A stretch of 21,079 nucleotides of DNA from IMG/VR virus record IMGVR_UViG_3300008217_000120, positions 1 to 21,079 of that record, one strand, 5' to 3'. The position numbers were made by a program, and so were the translations under genes. Position 1 is the stretch's first letter. Each line of letters starts with the position of its first letter. The DNA comes from a virus. Below, piece after piece: positions 1 through 7,548 of this stretch. Below the pieces are notes generated by a model. It worked only from the letters and a program-made list of their open reading frames with translations, had not been told where the DNA came from and ran no database searches.

Positions 1-209
1 AATTCGATTAACTTGGCCTGCTGGTCTGCGTCCTCCACTTCGTGGAATACATGGTCATCAGCTAGCTCGTAATAAGTTTTAAGTTTGATAATAACCCGGG
101 CGATGCACTCGTCCTCGGTTTCATCTGGGTGTTTGAGATCGCCATATGCGGGAGAGGTGACCCTGTAGCGGCCATCGGCGTCCAGCCAGGTAATTATTTT
201 TCGGGTCAT
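1..209 (-). CDS. Small tail-fibre-associated protein, partial (cut by window edge)
   Basis: Only the first 69 codons lie inside the window; the 3' end is missing. The start is ATG at 209, immediately after the TAA of the tail fibre gene, with GGAG eight bases upstream, inside the last fibre codons. It reads MTRKIITWLDADGRYRVTSP and continues with an acidic stretch and an ETEDECIARVIIKLK segment. This layout (short beta-strand pair, acidic turn, helix with conserved E and basic residues) resembles small proteins often found just downstream of phage tail fibres. No function is established for them as far as I know. The resemblance is from memory of the pattern and needs a profile search. The coding call is strong because of the ribosome binding site and abutting stop; the family call is tentative. 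Confidence 0.7.
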   Translation of the reverse strand, partial: MTRKIITWLDADGRYRVTSPAYGDLKHPDETEDECIARVIIKLKTYYELADDHVFHEVEDADQQAKLIE

Positions 210-2192
210 TTATTGATCTCCAAACGCCACTATCGAGACGCCGGGGGTATCTATATCCACTCCACCCGTATTCCCCCCGCCGATGGTTACCGCGATAGTA
301 ACCCCACCTACACCGAATGTTTCCGCATTATATCCTACGGTATTTGTCCCCTGCGCCATCCCAAAAATTGTATAGTACGCACCGGAAAAATCATCATCCC
401 ACAATATGTCAGTCAGTCCCACCGCCCCCCCGTCCGTAACTGAGGTGAGATTATACGAAGCTCCCCCTACGATGGAATGACTGCCTATAGATTCATACAA
501 AACCCATGCTTTAGCCGAACCCTTGTGATGTCGTAACAGGTCCGGGGGGACGTATGTGTCCTCGTTGGTTTCAGCTTCCACAGCAGCCTGGTTGGCTTGG
601 GAAGCCCCACTGCTAGCAGCTATTGTTAAATTATCTCCAGATGGAGTTAATGTAATATTACTACCAGCTACAATTGTTAAATCATCATCGCCACTTCCAG
701 ACCCACCGGCAGTTAATCGTAAAATGGCATCATCACTAGAATCTACCCATGCAGTCGTATAGGTAGTATCAGAACCACTACCAGTCGCAGCCCAGGATAG
801 AACACCTGCCGTAGTCGATGTCAACACAAATCCGCAAGTTCCCGCAACGGCCGTTGGAAGAGTCATCGTATAGCTAGTGGATACGTTCGGAGCTTTGAGG
901 GCGACATAATTGCAGCCGTTATCCGTATCCTCAAATATCCGAATCTCCCCCGCATTGGTGGCGTTCCCGCCCACGGTCACAAACGTTCCCGGATTTAAAG
1001 TGATGCCTCCGACATCGCTGGTCAGGCAGATAGACCCAGTGCCGTTACCCTGGTCATTGAAAATAGTGATGCTACCCGTAGTTCCACCGTCTGACGTAAT
1101 ATTGATTGCGTTTGCCAGGTTAGCCGTGCTTCTCAGTTCTACCCCACCAGCATCAGATACCAGAGCGATGGATGCCGCCCCCTCGGTTACGGAAGTTCCG
1201 GTATCGGCGTGGATTTTAATCGTCCCGCTGGTGCCAGTCGATTGGGCGATATAAATAGCGGCGGCGGCATCGTTACTCGATACGAGATCAATATCGCCGC
1301 TGGAGAGCATATCAACATCGGTGCCGTCATAATCTATGGTCCCATTCGCATCAAGCGCACCGCTGAGAGTCAGGCCAGTGAGCGATAATGTGTCGCCGGT
1401 GCCTACACCAATACTGGTTCGTAGGGTAGGTCCAGACTCGGCGACTGGGTCTCCTGTTCCATCTCCGACAATCATTTGCCCATCTGACAGGACGGCCAGC
1501 GCCGTAATTGCACCCGTACCGGATCCCAACAACACGCCACCATCTGTCAAGCAGCAGGCCCCTGTCCCACCGTTGGCCACGGTCAACTCAGTCCCACTCC
1601 AGTTCGCATTGTTTATTTTGACGGCTGACGCCAAAGCCGTCGCACTCAAAACCTGGGACCCCGCTATCTGGAAGGCGTTTCCAGAAGTTAAGTTAAAGGC
1701 CGCTGCGGATAGCGTAGCTTCATCCGTCCCTGCGATGGCAAAGTTAATGGTCTTACAGGCTAATACGTTAAGTGTTAGGTCCCCAGAGTTATCCCTCCCT
1801 GCATATACCCGTGTTGACGCTGGCAAGGTGGCCTCAGCGAGGTCCACATAGCTGTCCTTCAGCAACACCCCCTCAATCGTGACACCAGCAGCCGCTGTGT
1901 GCTCAGTGATGGTGCTAACAAAAATGTCACTGATGACATCCAGGTCGGTCACCTGCATCTTGTTCTGGCCATCGAGGAGGAATTGCTTTGTCCCGTCAAT
2001 GACATCGACAAGCCAGGTCTTGGTAGGGTCCTGGGAGGAAAAGGCCCAGTTGCCCTCGGAATTGGTGGTGGTGCTGCTTGTGCGGCTCCCAGGGGTCTCC
2101 CAGGCAGATGATTCCCATAGCTCAACCGTCAGTGATACCTTGGGGGTGCCTGCCTGGTTAGCTACTTTTCCAGCAAGATCTACGTTAGCCAA
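210..2192 (-). CDS. Tail fibre / receptor-binding protein
   Basis: 660 residues, probably a trimeric fibre on the virion surface that contacts the host. Residues 1-90 form an Ig-like or carboxypeptidase-regulatory-like beta domain. Residues 200-265 contain the Gly/Thr-rich pattern typical of fibre shafts (VANGGTGA, LLGSGTGAITAL, DGQMIVGDGTGDPV). Residues 290-410 are short beta-strand repeats ending in G/D turns, compatible with a beta-helix or beta-spiral. Residues 536-660 (KAWVLYES, SYNLTSVTDGG) match a C-terminal domain common in phage tail proteins. The start is TTG at 2192, with AGAGGA upstream at suitable spacing; no better ATG exists at the N-terminal domain boundary. The upstream gene's TGA lies one base before the start. 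No intramolecular chaperone or depolymerase catalytic motif is visible. The fibre role is well supported by composition and position; the receptor is unknown. Confidence 0.85.
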   Translation of the reverse strand: MANVDLAGKVANQAGTPKVSLTVELWESSAWETPGSRTSSTTTNSEGNWAFSSQDPTKTWLVDVIDGTKQFLLDGQNKMQVTDLDVISDIFVSTITEHTAAAGVTIEGVLLKDSYVDLAEATLPASTRVYAGRDNSGDLTLNVLACKTINFAIAGTDEATLSAAAFNLTSGNAFQIAGSQVLSATALASAVKINNANWSGTELTVANGGTGACCLTDGGVLLGSGTGAITALAVLSDGQMIVGDGTGDPVAESGPTLRTSIGVGTGDTLSLTGLTLSGALDANGTIDYDGTDVDMLSSGDIDLVSSNDAAAAIYIAQSTGTSGTIKIHADTGTSVTEGAASIALVSDAGGVELRSTANLANAINITSDGGTTGSITIFNDQGNGTGSICLTSDVGGITLNPGTFVTVGGNATNAGEIRIFEDTDNGCNYVALKAPNVSTSYTMTLPTAVAGTCGFVLTSTTAGVLSWAATGSGSDTTYTTAWVDSSDDAILRLTAGGSGSGDDDLTIVAGSNITLTPSGDNLTIAASSGASQANQAAVEAETNEDTYVPPDLLRHHKGSAKAWVLYESIGSHSIVGGASYNLTSVTDGGAVGLTDILWDDDFSGAYYTIFGMAQGTNTVGYNAETFGVGGVTIAVTIGGGNTGGVDIDTPGVSIVAFGDQ

Positions 2193-2193
2193 A

Positions 2194-2520
2194 TCAGTCC
2201 TCTATAATTAAGACCCAATCAATATCGTTGCCATTGGCGTCTGCGTCGAAATAGATGTCTCCCGCTGGGAATGACCCACCCAGTTCACGAAAGTTTAAGA
2301 TCAACGTATCCTTCTGCTTATTGGCCCCGCCCGGGTCCAACTCAAACCCATCTGTCGCGCTTACGCCCGTCACGCCCACATACACCTCACCGCTGTTACC
2401 CTCCCGAGGTGAGAAGCGGGCCCACAAGATTCGATCTGTTGCGTTCAGCTGGCTGTCAGCAGAGAGGCGTACTGCCGTGCCGGCCGAAGGGACGTCAGTG
2501 GTTCCTATGGCAGGCTTCAC
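2194..2520 (-). CDS. Small beta-rich virion protein
   Basis: 108 residues, predicted to be almost entirely beta strand (SGEVYVGVTGVSA, FELDPGG, DIYFDADANGNDIDWVLIIED). The pattern 'VYVGVTGVSATDGFELDPGG' is common in small phage virion proteins that act as decoration, fibre-attachment or tail accessory domains. The start is GTG at 2520 and overlaps the TGA of the upstream beta-propeller gene by four bases (GTGA), so translation is probably coupled; no strong Shine-Dalgarno sequence is present. Its place between the propeller protein and the fibre suggests a tail accessory or fibre-joining role. That role is inference; the fold prediction rests only on sequence pattern. Confidence 0.7.
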   Translation of the reverse strand: MKPAIGTTDVPSAGTAVRLSADSQLNATDRILWARFSPREGNSGEVYVGVTGVSATDGFELDPGGANKQKDTLILNFRELGGSFPAGDIYFDADANGNDIDWVLIIED

Positions 2521-4394
2521 GGGGCTACCAGTGTAATCTCAAATAACCCCTTGCTCCGCTTGCCCCCTACCTCGACACCCTTTTTATCTGAAATCCGCAC
2601 CCGATGTGTCTCTGAAGCCCCGGCGTCCTTGTACTGAAAGACTCCCAGTGTCTGGGTTTTCAGCGCTGAATCAAGGTTTGCCGTTAATGTCCGAGCACTT
2701 TTGAACCGGTAGTTCCTGGCGCAATCCACCCGTACCGAGAATCCATACTTGGGCTCCAAGAGCTTGATGTACGCCATCCTGAGCCAGCGCCGGTCTGGAG
2801 ACTTGGTGGTAGTGCTCCCACGAAAGAGTTCTTCCTTGAAGCGGATCGACTTGAATGACAAGCCAGCTCCAGATACCAACTCAAATTCCACTTCACCGTT
2901 GGTGTCTATCTGGCCGTCAGGAAAATCGCTGTTGGTCAGGAGGGTCCAGGTGTCATCATCGCCATCCACCCCATAGGAGAGCATAATGTATTCATCACTG
3001 GACATAGCCTCGTAAAAGCCACTCACGGCGTAGGCAAGGGCATCGCTGACGCTGTTGTCTTTGTCAAACCACGGCGTTATATGTTCTGAACTTGCCCCAT
3101 ACTCATAAGTGGCCACCTCCAATGGGTTCTGGATGGTCACCTGGAGAGGCATGAACCAGACTTTCGAGTCCATAGCAAACCAGAGCCGGTAGATGTCATC
3201 TGCGGTAGCAATGACTCCAGTAGAAATTGGGGTTGTCGCCGCGCCTGATAGATGCACGACACTCCACCCACCTTCCGGCGGCGGGGTCCATCGGAAAACC
3301 CCGGAATATCCCTCATTATCATATATCGTAACATTGTTCCCCTCTCCTCCAGAATACAGGTCTCGATTCAAGGCTAGCGTCGCATCGACCAGTGCGTACA
3401 GAGCGTTATGCCCTGGCAGTATCTTGACTATGCTCCCCTGATAATCGACCGGAGTGCCGTAGTCACGGTCCAGCCCCACAAAGTTTACATCAGGAGGCTT
3501 ATGCTCATACAACGCCATGCCAGACGGGATGTAACCAGCAGCCCGCCAGGAGTCTGCGCCCTGACAGGCATAATCATGGAAAGGCAGCTTCAGGTCCGTC
3601 TCAACCCACTTGGAGTCAGCGAAGTTCAGAGCGAAGAGTCCCTGCTTGGTGCCAAGGTAAATGATGATAGTGTCACTGGCGTCCCGCCCTTTGAATAACG
3701 AGGTGAACGTCCCGTCCGGGAGGCTTGAAAGAGCGCTCGTTATCCAGGTCACGCCTTCATCAACCGAGTAGTCCAGTTGCCCAGTGTTATCGAGACTGAA
3801 GAGCTTCTCGTCCCACTCAACGAAATACCTGGATTTCTGAGCAGTCCCCAGGGTTGCCCCGTCAGTCCAGGACGATCCGTCAAACCGCTCAAAGTCGGTG
3901 TCGGAGGCAAAGTATAGCTTGCCTTTGTAGACAATAGCGTCGGTTGGGACAGCTATCAGCGTGTTCAGATTCGACCCCCATGTGGAGGTTCCTTCGGCCC
4001 ATTTCCTAACACTGGTCCCAAACGCGCAATACATAGTATTATCATATTCTATTAGCATTGCTGGGTCAGCGGAGGTGTCATTCCCTGTATCAGTCACCAG
4101 CACCGGCAGTACCAGATGACCCTTGGTCCCAAGCCAACTGGTGCTCCACCAGCACCGGTCAACATCCTTTAGCTTGCCCTCCTTGTCGTACTCCTCCATG
4201 TCCTTGATCCCGATACCGCCACGTTGATCTGAGATTATCCAGGTGGAGCCAATCTCCTCCGAGTCCTTGGTGTAATCCCCTACTGTCTGCTTGGGGGCGA
4301 ACTGAGATGCCAAAAGCGGGTTAACCGTTCCGACAATCGGGTAGTAAGTGCCGAAGAGACTAATTTCATTGGGCCGGTGTACGCTAGTAGTCAT
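2517..4394 (-). CDS. Beta-propeller tail protein, probable nozzle
   Basis: 625 residues. From about residue 110 there are repeated blade-like units of roughly 40 residues: LIEYDNTMYCAF...W (114-139), AIVYKGKLYFASDTDFERFDGSSW (153-176, only its pattern matters), FVEWDEKLFSLDNTG (191-205) and a fourth at 233-263 ending in W. The Y-x-G/D-x-L-Y-x-A/G followed by aromatic turns is typical of beta-propellers. In podoviruses the tail nozzle (T7 gp12, P22 gp10) is a propeller-containing protein encoded next to the adaptor, which is the arrangement here. The C-terminal third is also beta-rich and may be a platform domain. The start is ATG at 4394 with AGGTGAG about 11 bases upstream; the adaptor stop is two bases before the start. 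The propeller is fairly clear; the nozzle role is inferred from context and no homologue was searched. Confidence 0.7.
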   Translation of the reverse strand: MTTSVHRPNEISLFGTYYPIVGTVNPLLASQFAPKQTVGDYTKDSEEIGSTWIISDQRGGIGIKDMEEYDKEGKLKDVDRCWWSTSWLGTKGHLVLPVLVTDTGNDTSADPAMLIEYDNTMYCAFGTSVRKWAEGTSTWGSNLNTLIAVPTDAIVYKGKLYFASDTDFERFDGSSWTDGATLGTAQKSRYFVEWDEKLFSLDNTGQLDYSVDEGVTWITSALSSLPDGTFTSLFKGRDASDTIIIYLGTKQGLFALNFADSKWVETDLKLPFHDYACQGADSWRAAGYIPSGMALYEHKPPDVNFVGLDRDYGTPVDYQGSIVKILPGHNALYALVDATLALNRDLYSGGEGNNVTIYDNEGYSGVFRWTPPPEGGWSVVHLSGAATTPISTGVIATADDIYRLWFAMDSKVWFMPLQVTIQNPLEVATYEYGASSEHITPWFDKDNSVSDALAYAVSGFYEAMSSDEYIMLSYGVDGDDDTWTLLTNSDFPDGQIDTNGEVEFELVSGAGLSFKSIRFKEELFRGSTTTKSPDRRWLRMAYIKLLEPKYGFSVRVDCARNYRFKSARTLTANLDSALKTQTLGVFQYKDAGASETHRVRISDKKGVEVGGKRSKGLFEITLVAP

Positions 4395-4396
4395 AA

Positions 4397-5221
4397 TTAA
4401 AAGCTCACCTTCTGCCCTCTGCCAGGGACAGCTAGTCGCCCCTTCTCCCGGTCAGCCATTCCTTGCGCGACTACCATCTGGGCATTGTGTTCCTCAAAGT
4501 CTGCCCCTCGTCCTCGAATCCGCGACTGGTGCATCAGCGCTTTAGCCTGGTAAATAATGTAGGCTTTATCAATCTTAGATATATCTGCATCCAAGGACAG
4601 CTCACTGGGCCTCTTCTGTCCAACCAGCCTAAGATTACGCCCAGCGGTCAGGCTCACATAGTTAGGGTCAAACCATATCTTTGGAGTAGGTCCCCGCAAC
4701 ATTCGCCAGTGTCGTCCAACTCTCAAGTTATCAGCCGGGCCATACCGGTTGGCAGTTCCTTCCTCTTGAAAAATCTGCTCGATATACGCGATCCCTGTTG
4801 GGACCGCGTATTCATAAGTGCTAGCGACTGCCTCCAGGCTTTCATCTACTGCGTCTTCCAACGCCGTGTCTTCAACCATAGAAATCGCCAGATTGATCGC
4901 ATCGTTGAGTTCCTCTGGGGTGAACTCCTGGTATATCTCGAATAAGTCTCCAACCACCACAGCCTCAGAGAGGGCCGGGGCAAAGGTCAGGACTCCATTT
5001 TCTGCGGTCGAGGCGGTGACTACGAAATTGGTTCCTTTATGGGTCCCCTCGTAGAAACGCCCCTGCCAATCGAGAAAGTAATCATCCTCATAAACAGCGA
5101 GCGCTGGGACTCCGAAGGAATCAGTTTGTAACCGAGCTGGTGAAACTGAAGGCACTCCCAAGATGGTTTCTCCCATCAAACGGGCCAACTGCTGCCTCAG
5201 TGTGTAGAGGGTATTAGTCAT
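4397..5221 (-). CDS. Head-tail adaptor (connector) protein
   Basis: 274 residues. N-terminal helix (LYTLRQQLARLMGE), then a beta region with the pattern YEDDYFLDWQGRFYEGT...VVGDLFEIY, then helix EFTPEELNDAINLAISMVED (99-118), and a C-terminal alpha region (AYIIYQAKALMHQSRIRGRG). The combination 'GD-x-F/Y-E-I ... P-E-E-L/I-x-x-A-I-N-x-A-I' is what I associate with phage adaptor or gatekeeper proteins that bind under the portal. The protein is longer than T7 gp11 or P22 gp4, mainly through the beta insertion. It overlaps the upstream 71-residue gene by eight bases and is followed after two bases by the propeller gene, which supports a connector role. The exact family is unverified. Confidence 0.7.
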   Translation of the reverse strand: MTNTLYTLRQQLARLMGETILGVPSVSPARLQTDSFGVPALAVYEDDYFLDWQGRFYEGTHKGTNFVVTASTAENGVLTFAPALSEAVVVGDLFEIYQEFTPEELNDAINLAISMVEDTALEDAVDESLEAVASTYEYAVPTGIAYIEQIFQEEGTANRYGPADNLRVGRHWRMLRGPTPKIWFDPNYVSLTAGRNLRLVGQKRPSELSLDADISKIDKAYIIYQAKALMHQSRIRGRGADFEEHNAQMVVAQGMADREKGRLAVPGRGQKVSF

Positions 5222-5429
5222 CGGCGCTCAAGATAGGCTCTGGCTTCTTGAAGTAACGACTCGCATCAATTTGGCTACATATAGACTCAACCCGATCTCT
5301 CATAGCCTGCTGCGGGTTTATCACCGTGTAAAAAGCTACCTCCCCGTCACCTGTTACCTTGAGGCATTGACCGGCCTTAACAGATTCCAGGGTAAGTTTC
5401 TTGAGGTCACTCCAGGATATGGTCTCCAT
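5214..5429 (-). CDS. Small conserved-looking phage protein, unknown function
   Basis: 71 residues: METISWSDLKKLTLESVKAG, then a strand-turn-strand (CLKVTGDGEVAFYTVINPQQ) and a helix (AMRDRVESICSQID). The helix, 'AG-x-x-L-x-V-T-G-D-G-E', hydrophobic strand layout vaguely resembles Phd/YefM-type antitoxin DNA-binding folds, but no toxin gene adjoins it and it sits between structural genes. GGAG lies about eight bases before the ATG at 5429. It overlaps the adaptor start by eight bases, so the two are probably translationally coupled. I do not assign a function; a small assembly or regulatory protein would fit. Confidence 0.65.
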   Translation of the reverse strand: METISWSDLKKLTLESVKAGQCLKVTGDGEVAFYTVINPQQAMRDRVESICSQIDASRYFKKPEPILSADD

Positions 5430-5466
5430 ACGTCGCTCCGGCTACTATCATCTTGGGCGTTGGGCC

Positions 5467-5697
5467 TTAATAAGGCCACTGTTCAACTTGTTTTCCCAGA
5501 AAGCATCTGGGGCAATGGGCATACCCATCCATCCCCTGCTTGCAAATCCCACACCGAACACGGCAAGGCTTTACCACTGGCGGGTCGAACATCCAGAAAT
5601 CAATCTTGCCGCCACCTCGTAGCCTGGTCCCTTTAACGTGTAGGTCCCGCTCGGTCCCAACCGTGTCCATAGTGGCCCATTCAGCGCCCATATTCAT
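5467..5697 (-). CDS. Small zinc-ribbon protein
   Basis: 76 residues as drawn. Cysteines at C49-x2-C52 and C62-x2-C65 (CGIC ... CPRC), plus C45, make a treble-clef or zinc-ribbon site near the C-terminus. The N-terminal half is basic and polar with no recognised domain. The drawn start is ATG at 5697, but the GAGG sequence lies directly against it; GAGG is correctly spaced for the ATG two codons later at 5691 (MGAEW), which I prefer. The gene follows the strong hairpin after the decoration gene and precedes a 71-residue protein. Its role is unknown; it could bind nucleic acid or act as a structural clip. It is one of two zinc-ribbon genes in this cluster. Confidence 0.65.
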   Translation of the reverse strand: MNMGAEWATMDTVGTERDLHVKGTRLRGGGKIDFWMFDPPVVKPCRVRCGICKQGMDGYAHCPRCFLGKQVEQWPY

Positions 5698-5713
5698 CCT
5701 CTATGTGAGAATA

Positions 5714-5742
5714 GGCCCAGGTAGTCCTCACCTACCTGGGCC
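5714..5742 (-). terminator. Strong hairpin after the capsid/decoration genes
   Basis: A perfect 11-bp inverted repeat (GGCCCAGGTAG / CTACCTGGGCC) with a 7-base loop begins six bases after the stop codon of the decoration-like gene. In the transcribed direction it is followed by TATTCTCACATAG, which is not a proper U-tract, so a classical intrinsic terminator is doubtful. Partial termination, an mRNA 3'-end stabiliser or an attenuator between abundant capsid transcripts and downstream tail genes are all possible. The structure is read directly; the function is inferred. Confidence 0.6.
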
Positions 5743-5748
5743 CATGGA

Positions 5749-6510
5749 TTACGACTCAGCAGCCCAGACTCCACGGTGAGAGACAATGGACCAGCCAGCA
5801 ACACCGTCAGCAACTAGCTCCATGTAGTCTCCTGCCTTGGAGGTTGCCTTGGTATTCTGGGCGTCCTTATCATCCGTACCGGCAAAGTCCAAACCGATAA
5901 TCTTATCCGAGCCGTTGGGGCTGATGGAGGTCAGCTTGTCTCCATCCTGTGATCCATTGATGACGATAACATGGTCGCCCACGGCTGTAGCCTGGAGGGT
6001 GACAACAATGTTAGTCGTACCAGTGCAGACCAATACCTTGCCACCATCGTTCTCGTCGGAGGTCTTGGCAGCAGTCTCTTTCTCTGCAACCTCATAGTAG
6101 TCCCCTATCCCATGCCTCGGCCGCAGATAGACATCTTCTGTAGAGAGTACCTGACCGACGATCTGATAGATGCCATCCCCGTCGATTACCTCTACTGCGG
6201 CGCCAGCCGTGGTACTGAGGAACAGAGTGTCGCCCAGGGCTCCGCTGTGATCTCCTACAGTCGTTGCGCCTCCAGCGCCAACGGTCGTAGGCTTTCTAAG
6301 CACAACCCACTCCGATACTTCAATAGCTTCTCCAGAGTCCCCGTCCTCCATGGCTACCCAGTGAGCTACACCTCCACCTGCGGAGGCGTCTGCGAGGGCA
6401 AATTCCTTGTCGAGCAGGTCGCCAACCTTGGCATCTGCCGTGAGAGTGACTCGAATCGGGGGCGCATTCCTCAAAATAGTAGCTAATCCCCGAAAATCTG
6501 TGTATGCCAT
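5749..6510 (-). CDS. Capsid decoration-like protein with added C-terminal beta domain
   Basis: 253 residues directly after the major capsid gene. The N-terminal part (residues 15-130) begins with APPIRVTLTADAKVGDLLDK and is a small beta barrel-like region of the kind seen in phage head decoration or DUF2190-type proteins encoded next to capsid genes. The C-terminal part (about 148-253) is a second beta domain (KVLVCTGTTNIVVTLQA, HVIVINGSQDGDKL, GDYMELVADGVAGWSIVSHRG) of a type repeatedly found at the ends of phage virion proteins. The start ATG at 6510 has AAAGGAG eight bases upstream, one of the best ribosome binding sites here, which suits a high-copy protein. A stable hairpin follows its stop. 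Decoration is inferred from position and domain type; a head-fibre role is an alternative. Confidence 0.7.
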   Translation of the reverse strand: MAYTDFRGLATILRNAPPIRVTLTADAKVGDLLDKEFALADASAGGGVAHWVAMEDGDSGEAIEVSEWVVLRKPTTVGAGGATTVGDHSGALGDTLFLSTTAGAAVEVIDGDGIYQIVGQVLSTEDVYLRPRHGIGDYYEVAEKETAAKTSDENDGGKVLVCTGTTNIVVTLQATAVGDHVIVINGSQDGDKLTSISPNGSDKIIGLDFAGTDDKDAQNTKATSKAGDYMELVADGVAGWSIVSHRGVWAAES

Positions 6511-6540
6511 TATTTTTTCTCCTTTGCTCCTATCAGATAT

Positions 6541-7533
6541 TTAGGCGGTTACCGTGCCGTTGGCATCGGCACCAGTTACCTTGGAGCAACTTACGAGATT
6601 CTGGAACATGAGACCGGGATACCACTTGATTCTTACCCGTTGCGCGTCCTTGGTCTCCAGGTTGCCGATCCGGTCAGTGGTAATGCCTAGAGACTGGATA
6701 CCACAGCAAGCCTCGGGGGCAAATCGGAGGAAGAACAAGGTGGTTCCCCCATCGTCATCATCTCCGTCGCCGTCAGCGTAGTTATGCCCATAGACCGCCG
6801 TTGAGCTTTCATTAGTCCCGTACTGTAGGTCAGCCGACTCGTTGTTTCTGATGTGGTCTGTAACCACCATGGGAACATCGAAGAGGGTCTGGACAGACTT
6901 CCCCTGAACATCCGTCTTGGTGATGCCACCGACGCCGTTCAGGTACTTGTTGATGCTTCTACGCATCAACTTACTACATACCACGATATGCGGCTCTTCG
7001 AGCTTGATAAGGTCCTTGGCAGCCTCACACCGCTCCAGGCTCAAGGCCAGAGAGGTGCCAGACGAGGTAGCAACGGCAATCGCATTTTCCGAGCCTGACG
7101 TGGTGCGGCGAATTAGGTATTGCAGGCCGTCAAAGTCTTTGGTGTTGCCACCAGTGAAGTACCCATAGAAGAAGGCGTCCAGGTAAGCCCGCTTCATTGC
7201 TTTGGTCTTTGCTGCTATCTGCTCCCTCATGAGGTCCTGCTCGTTACTACGAGTAGCCTTCAGGAAGTTATCAACGTCAGCGTCGCCACCCAGGATTTTA
7301 GTAACCACCGTCCTGGACGTTACCGCAGAAGTCGATTCAACCCAGGTGTCTCCCACCTCATAGAACTGGGCCCCGGAAAGAGTCGTCTCCTCGTTGTAAG
7401 TCAGTCCATTGCCCTTGATATCCTTGAAGGGTAGTTTCTCCAGAATGGGGTCGTCCTTGACCAGTAACTCCACAACACCCTTCTGAAGTACATCGTTGGA
7501 ATATTTACTTGCTTCGACCAGGGTCATTGCCAT
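6541..7533 (-). CDS. Major capsid protein, HK97 fold
   Basis: 330 residues forming the capsid shell. The N-terminal arm MAMTLVEASKYSNDVLQKGV is followed by FKDIKGNGLTYNEE, an E-loop-like segment (FYEVGDTWVESTSAVTSRTV, 57-76), LGGDADVDNFL and a long spine helix (about 95-120). This order is characteristic of a widespread HK97-type capsid family. The domain near 170-215 (CEAAKDLIKL, HIVVCSKLMRRSINKYLNG) fits the A/P-domain core, and an acidic DGDGDDDDGG loop is near 255. No N-terminal protease-cleaved delta domain is evident, matching the separate scaffold gene upstream. The start ATG at 7533 has AGGAG nine bases upstream; an in-frame ATG two codons later is less well placed. Codons 102-112 (MREQIAAKTKA) are shared base-for-base with the giant protein gene. 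Confidence 0.9.
   Translation of the reverse strand: MAMTLVEASKYSNDVLQKGVVELLVKDDPILEKLPFKDIKGNGLTYNEETTLSGAQFYEVGDTWVESTSAVTSRTVVTKILGGDADVDNFLKATRSNEQDLMREQIAAKTKAMKRAYLDAFFYGYFTGGNTKDFDGLQYLIRRTTSGSENAIAVATSSGTSLALSLERCEAAKDLIKLEEPHIVVCSKLMRRSINKYLNGVGGITKTDVQGKSVQTLFDVPMVVTDHIRNNESADLQYGTNESSTAVYGHNYADGDGDDDDGGTTLFFLRFAPEACCGIQSLGITTDRIGNLETKDAQRVRIKWYPGLMFQNLVSCSKVTGADANGTVTA
7199..7231 (-). repeat. Copy in capsid gene of a 33-bp exact repeat
   Basis: This 33-base stretch is identical to positions 8948-8980, in the same orientation and reading frame. Here it encodes residues 102-112 (MREQIAAKTKA) of the major capsid protein, in the predicted spine helix. Flanking bases on both sides differ. 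Confidence 0.95.
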
Positions 7534-7548
7534 GATTCGTAACTCCTA

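Noticed and set aside
1336-1851. Plus-strand 171-residue reading frame inside the fibre gene
   Set aside because: It is antisense to the well-supported fibre gene, with Pro/Val-rich composition that mirrors Gly/Thr/Asp codons on the other strand.
5214-5429. Phd/YefM-type antitoxin
   Set aside because: The fold resemblance is faint, no toxin gene adjoins it, and both neighbours are structural or zinc-ribbon phage genes; kept as unknown.
5463-5477. Small palindrome GGCCTTAATAAGGCC at the stop codon of the zinc-ribbon gene
   Set aside because: A 6-bp stem with a 3-base loop and no U-tract is too weak to call a terminator.
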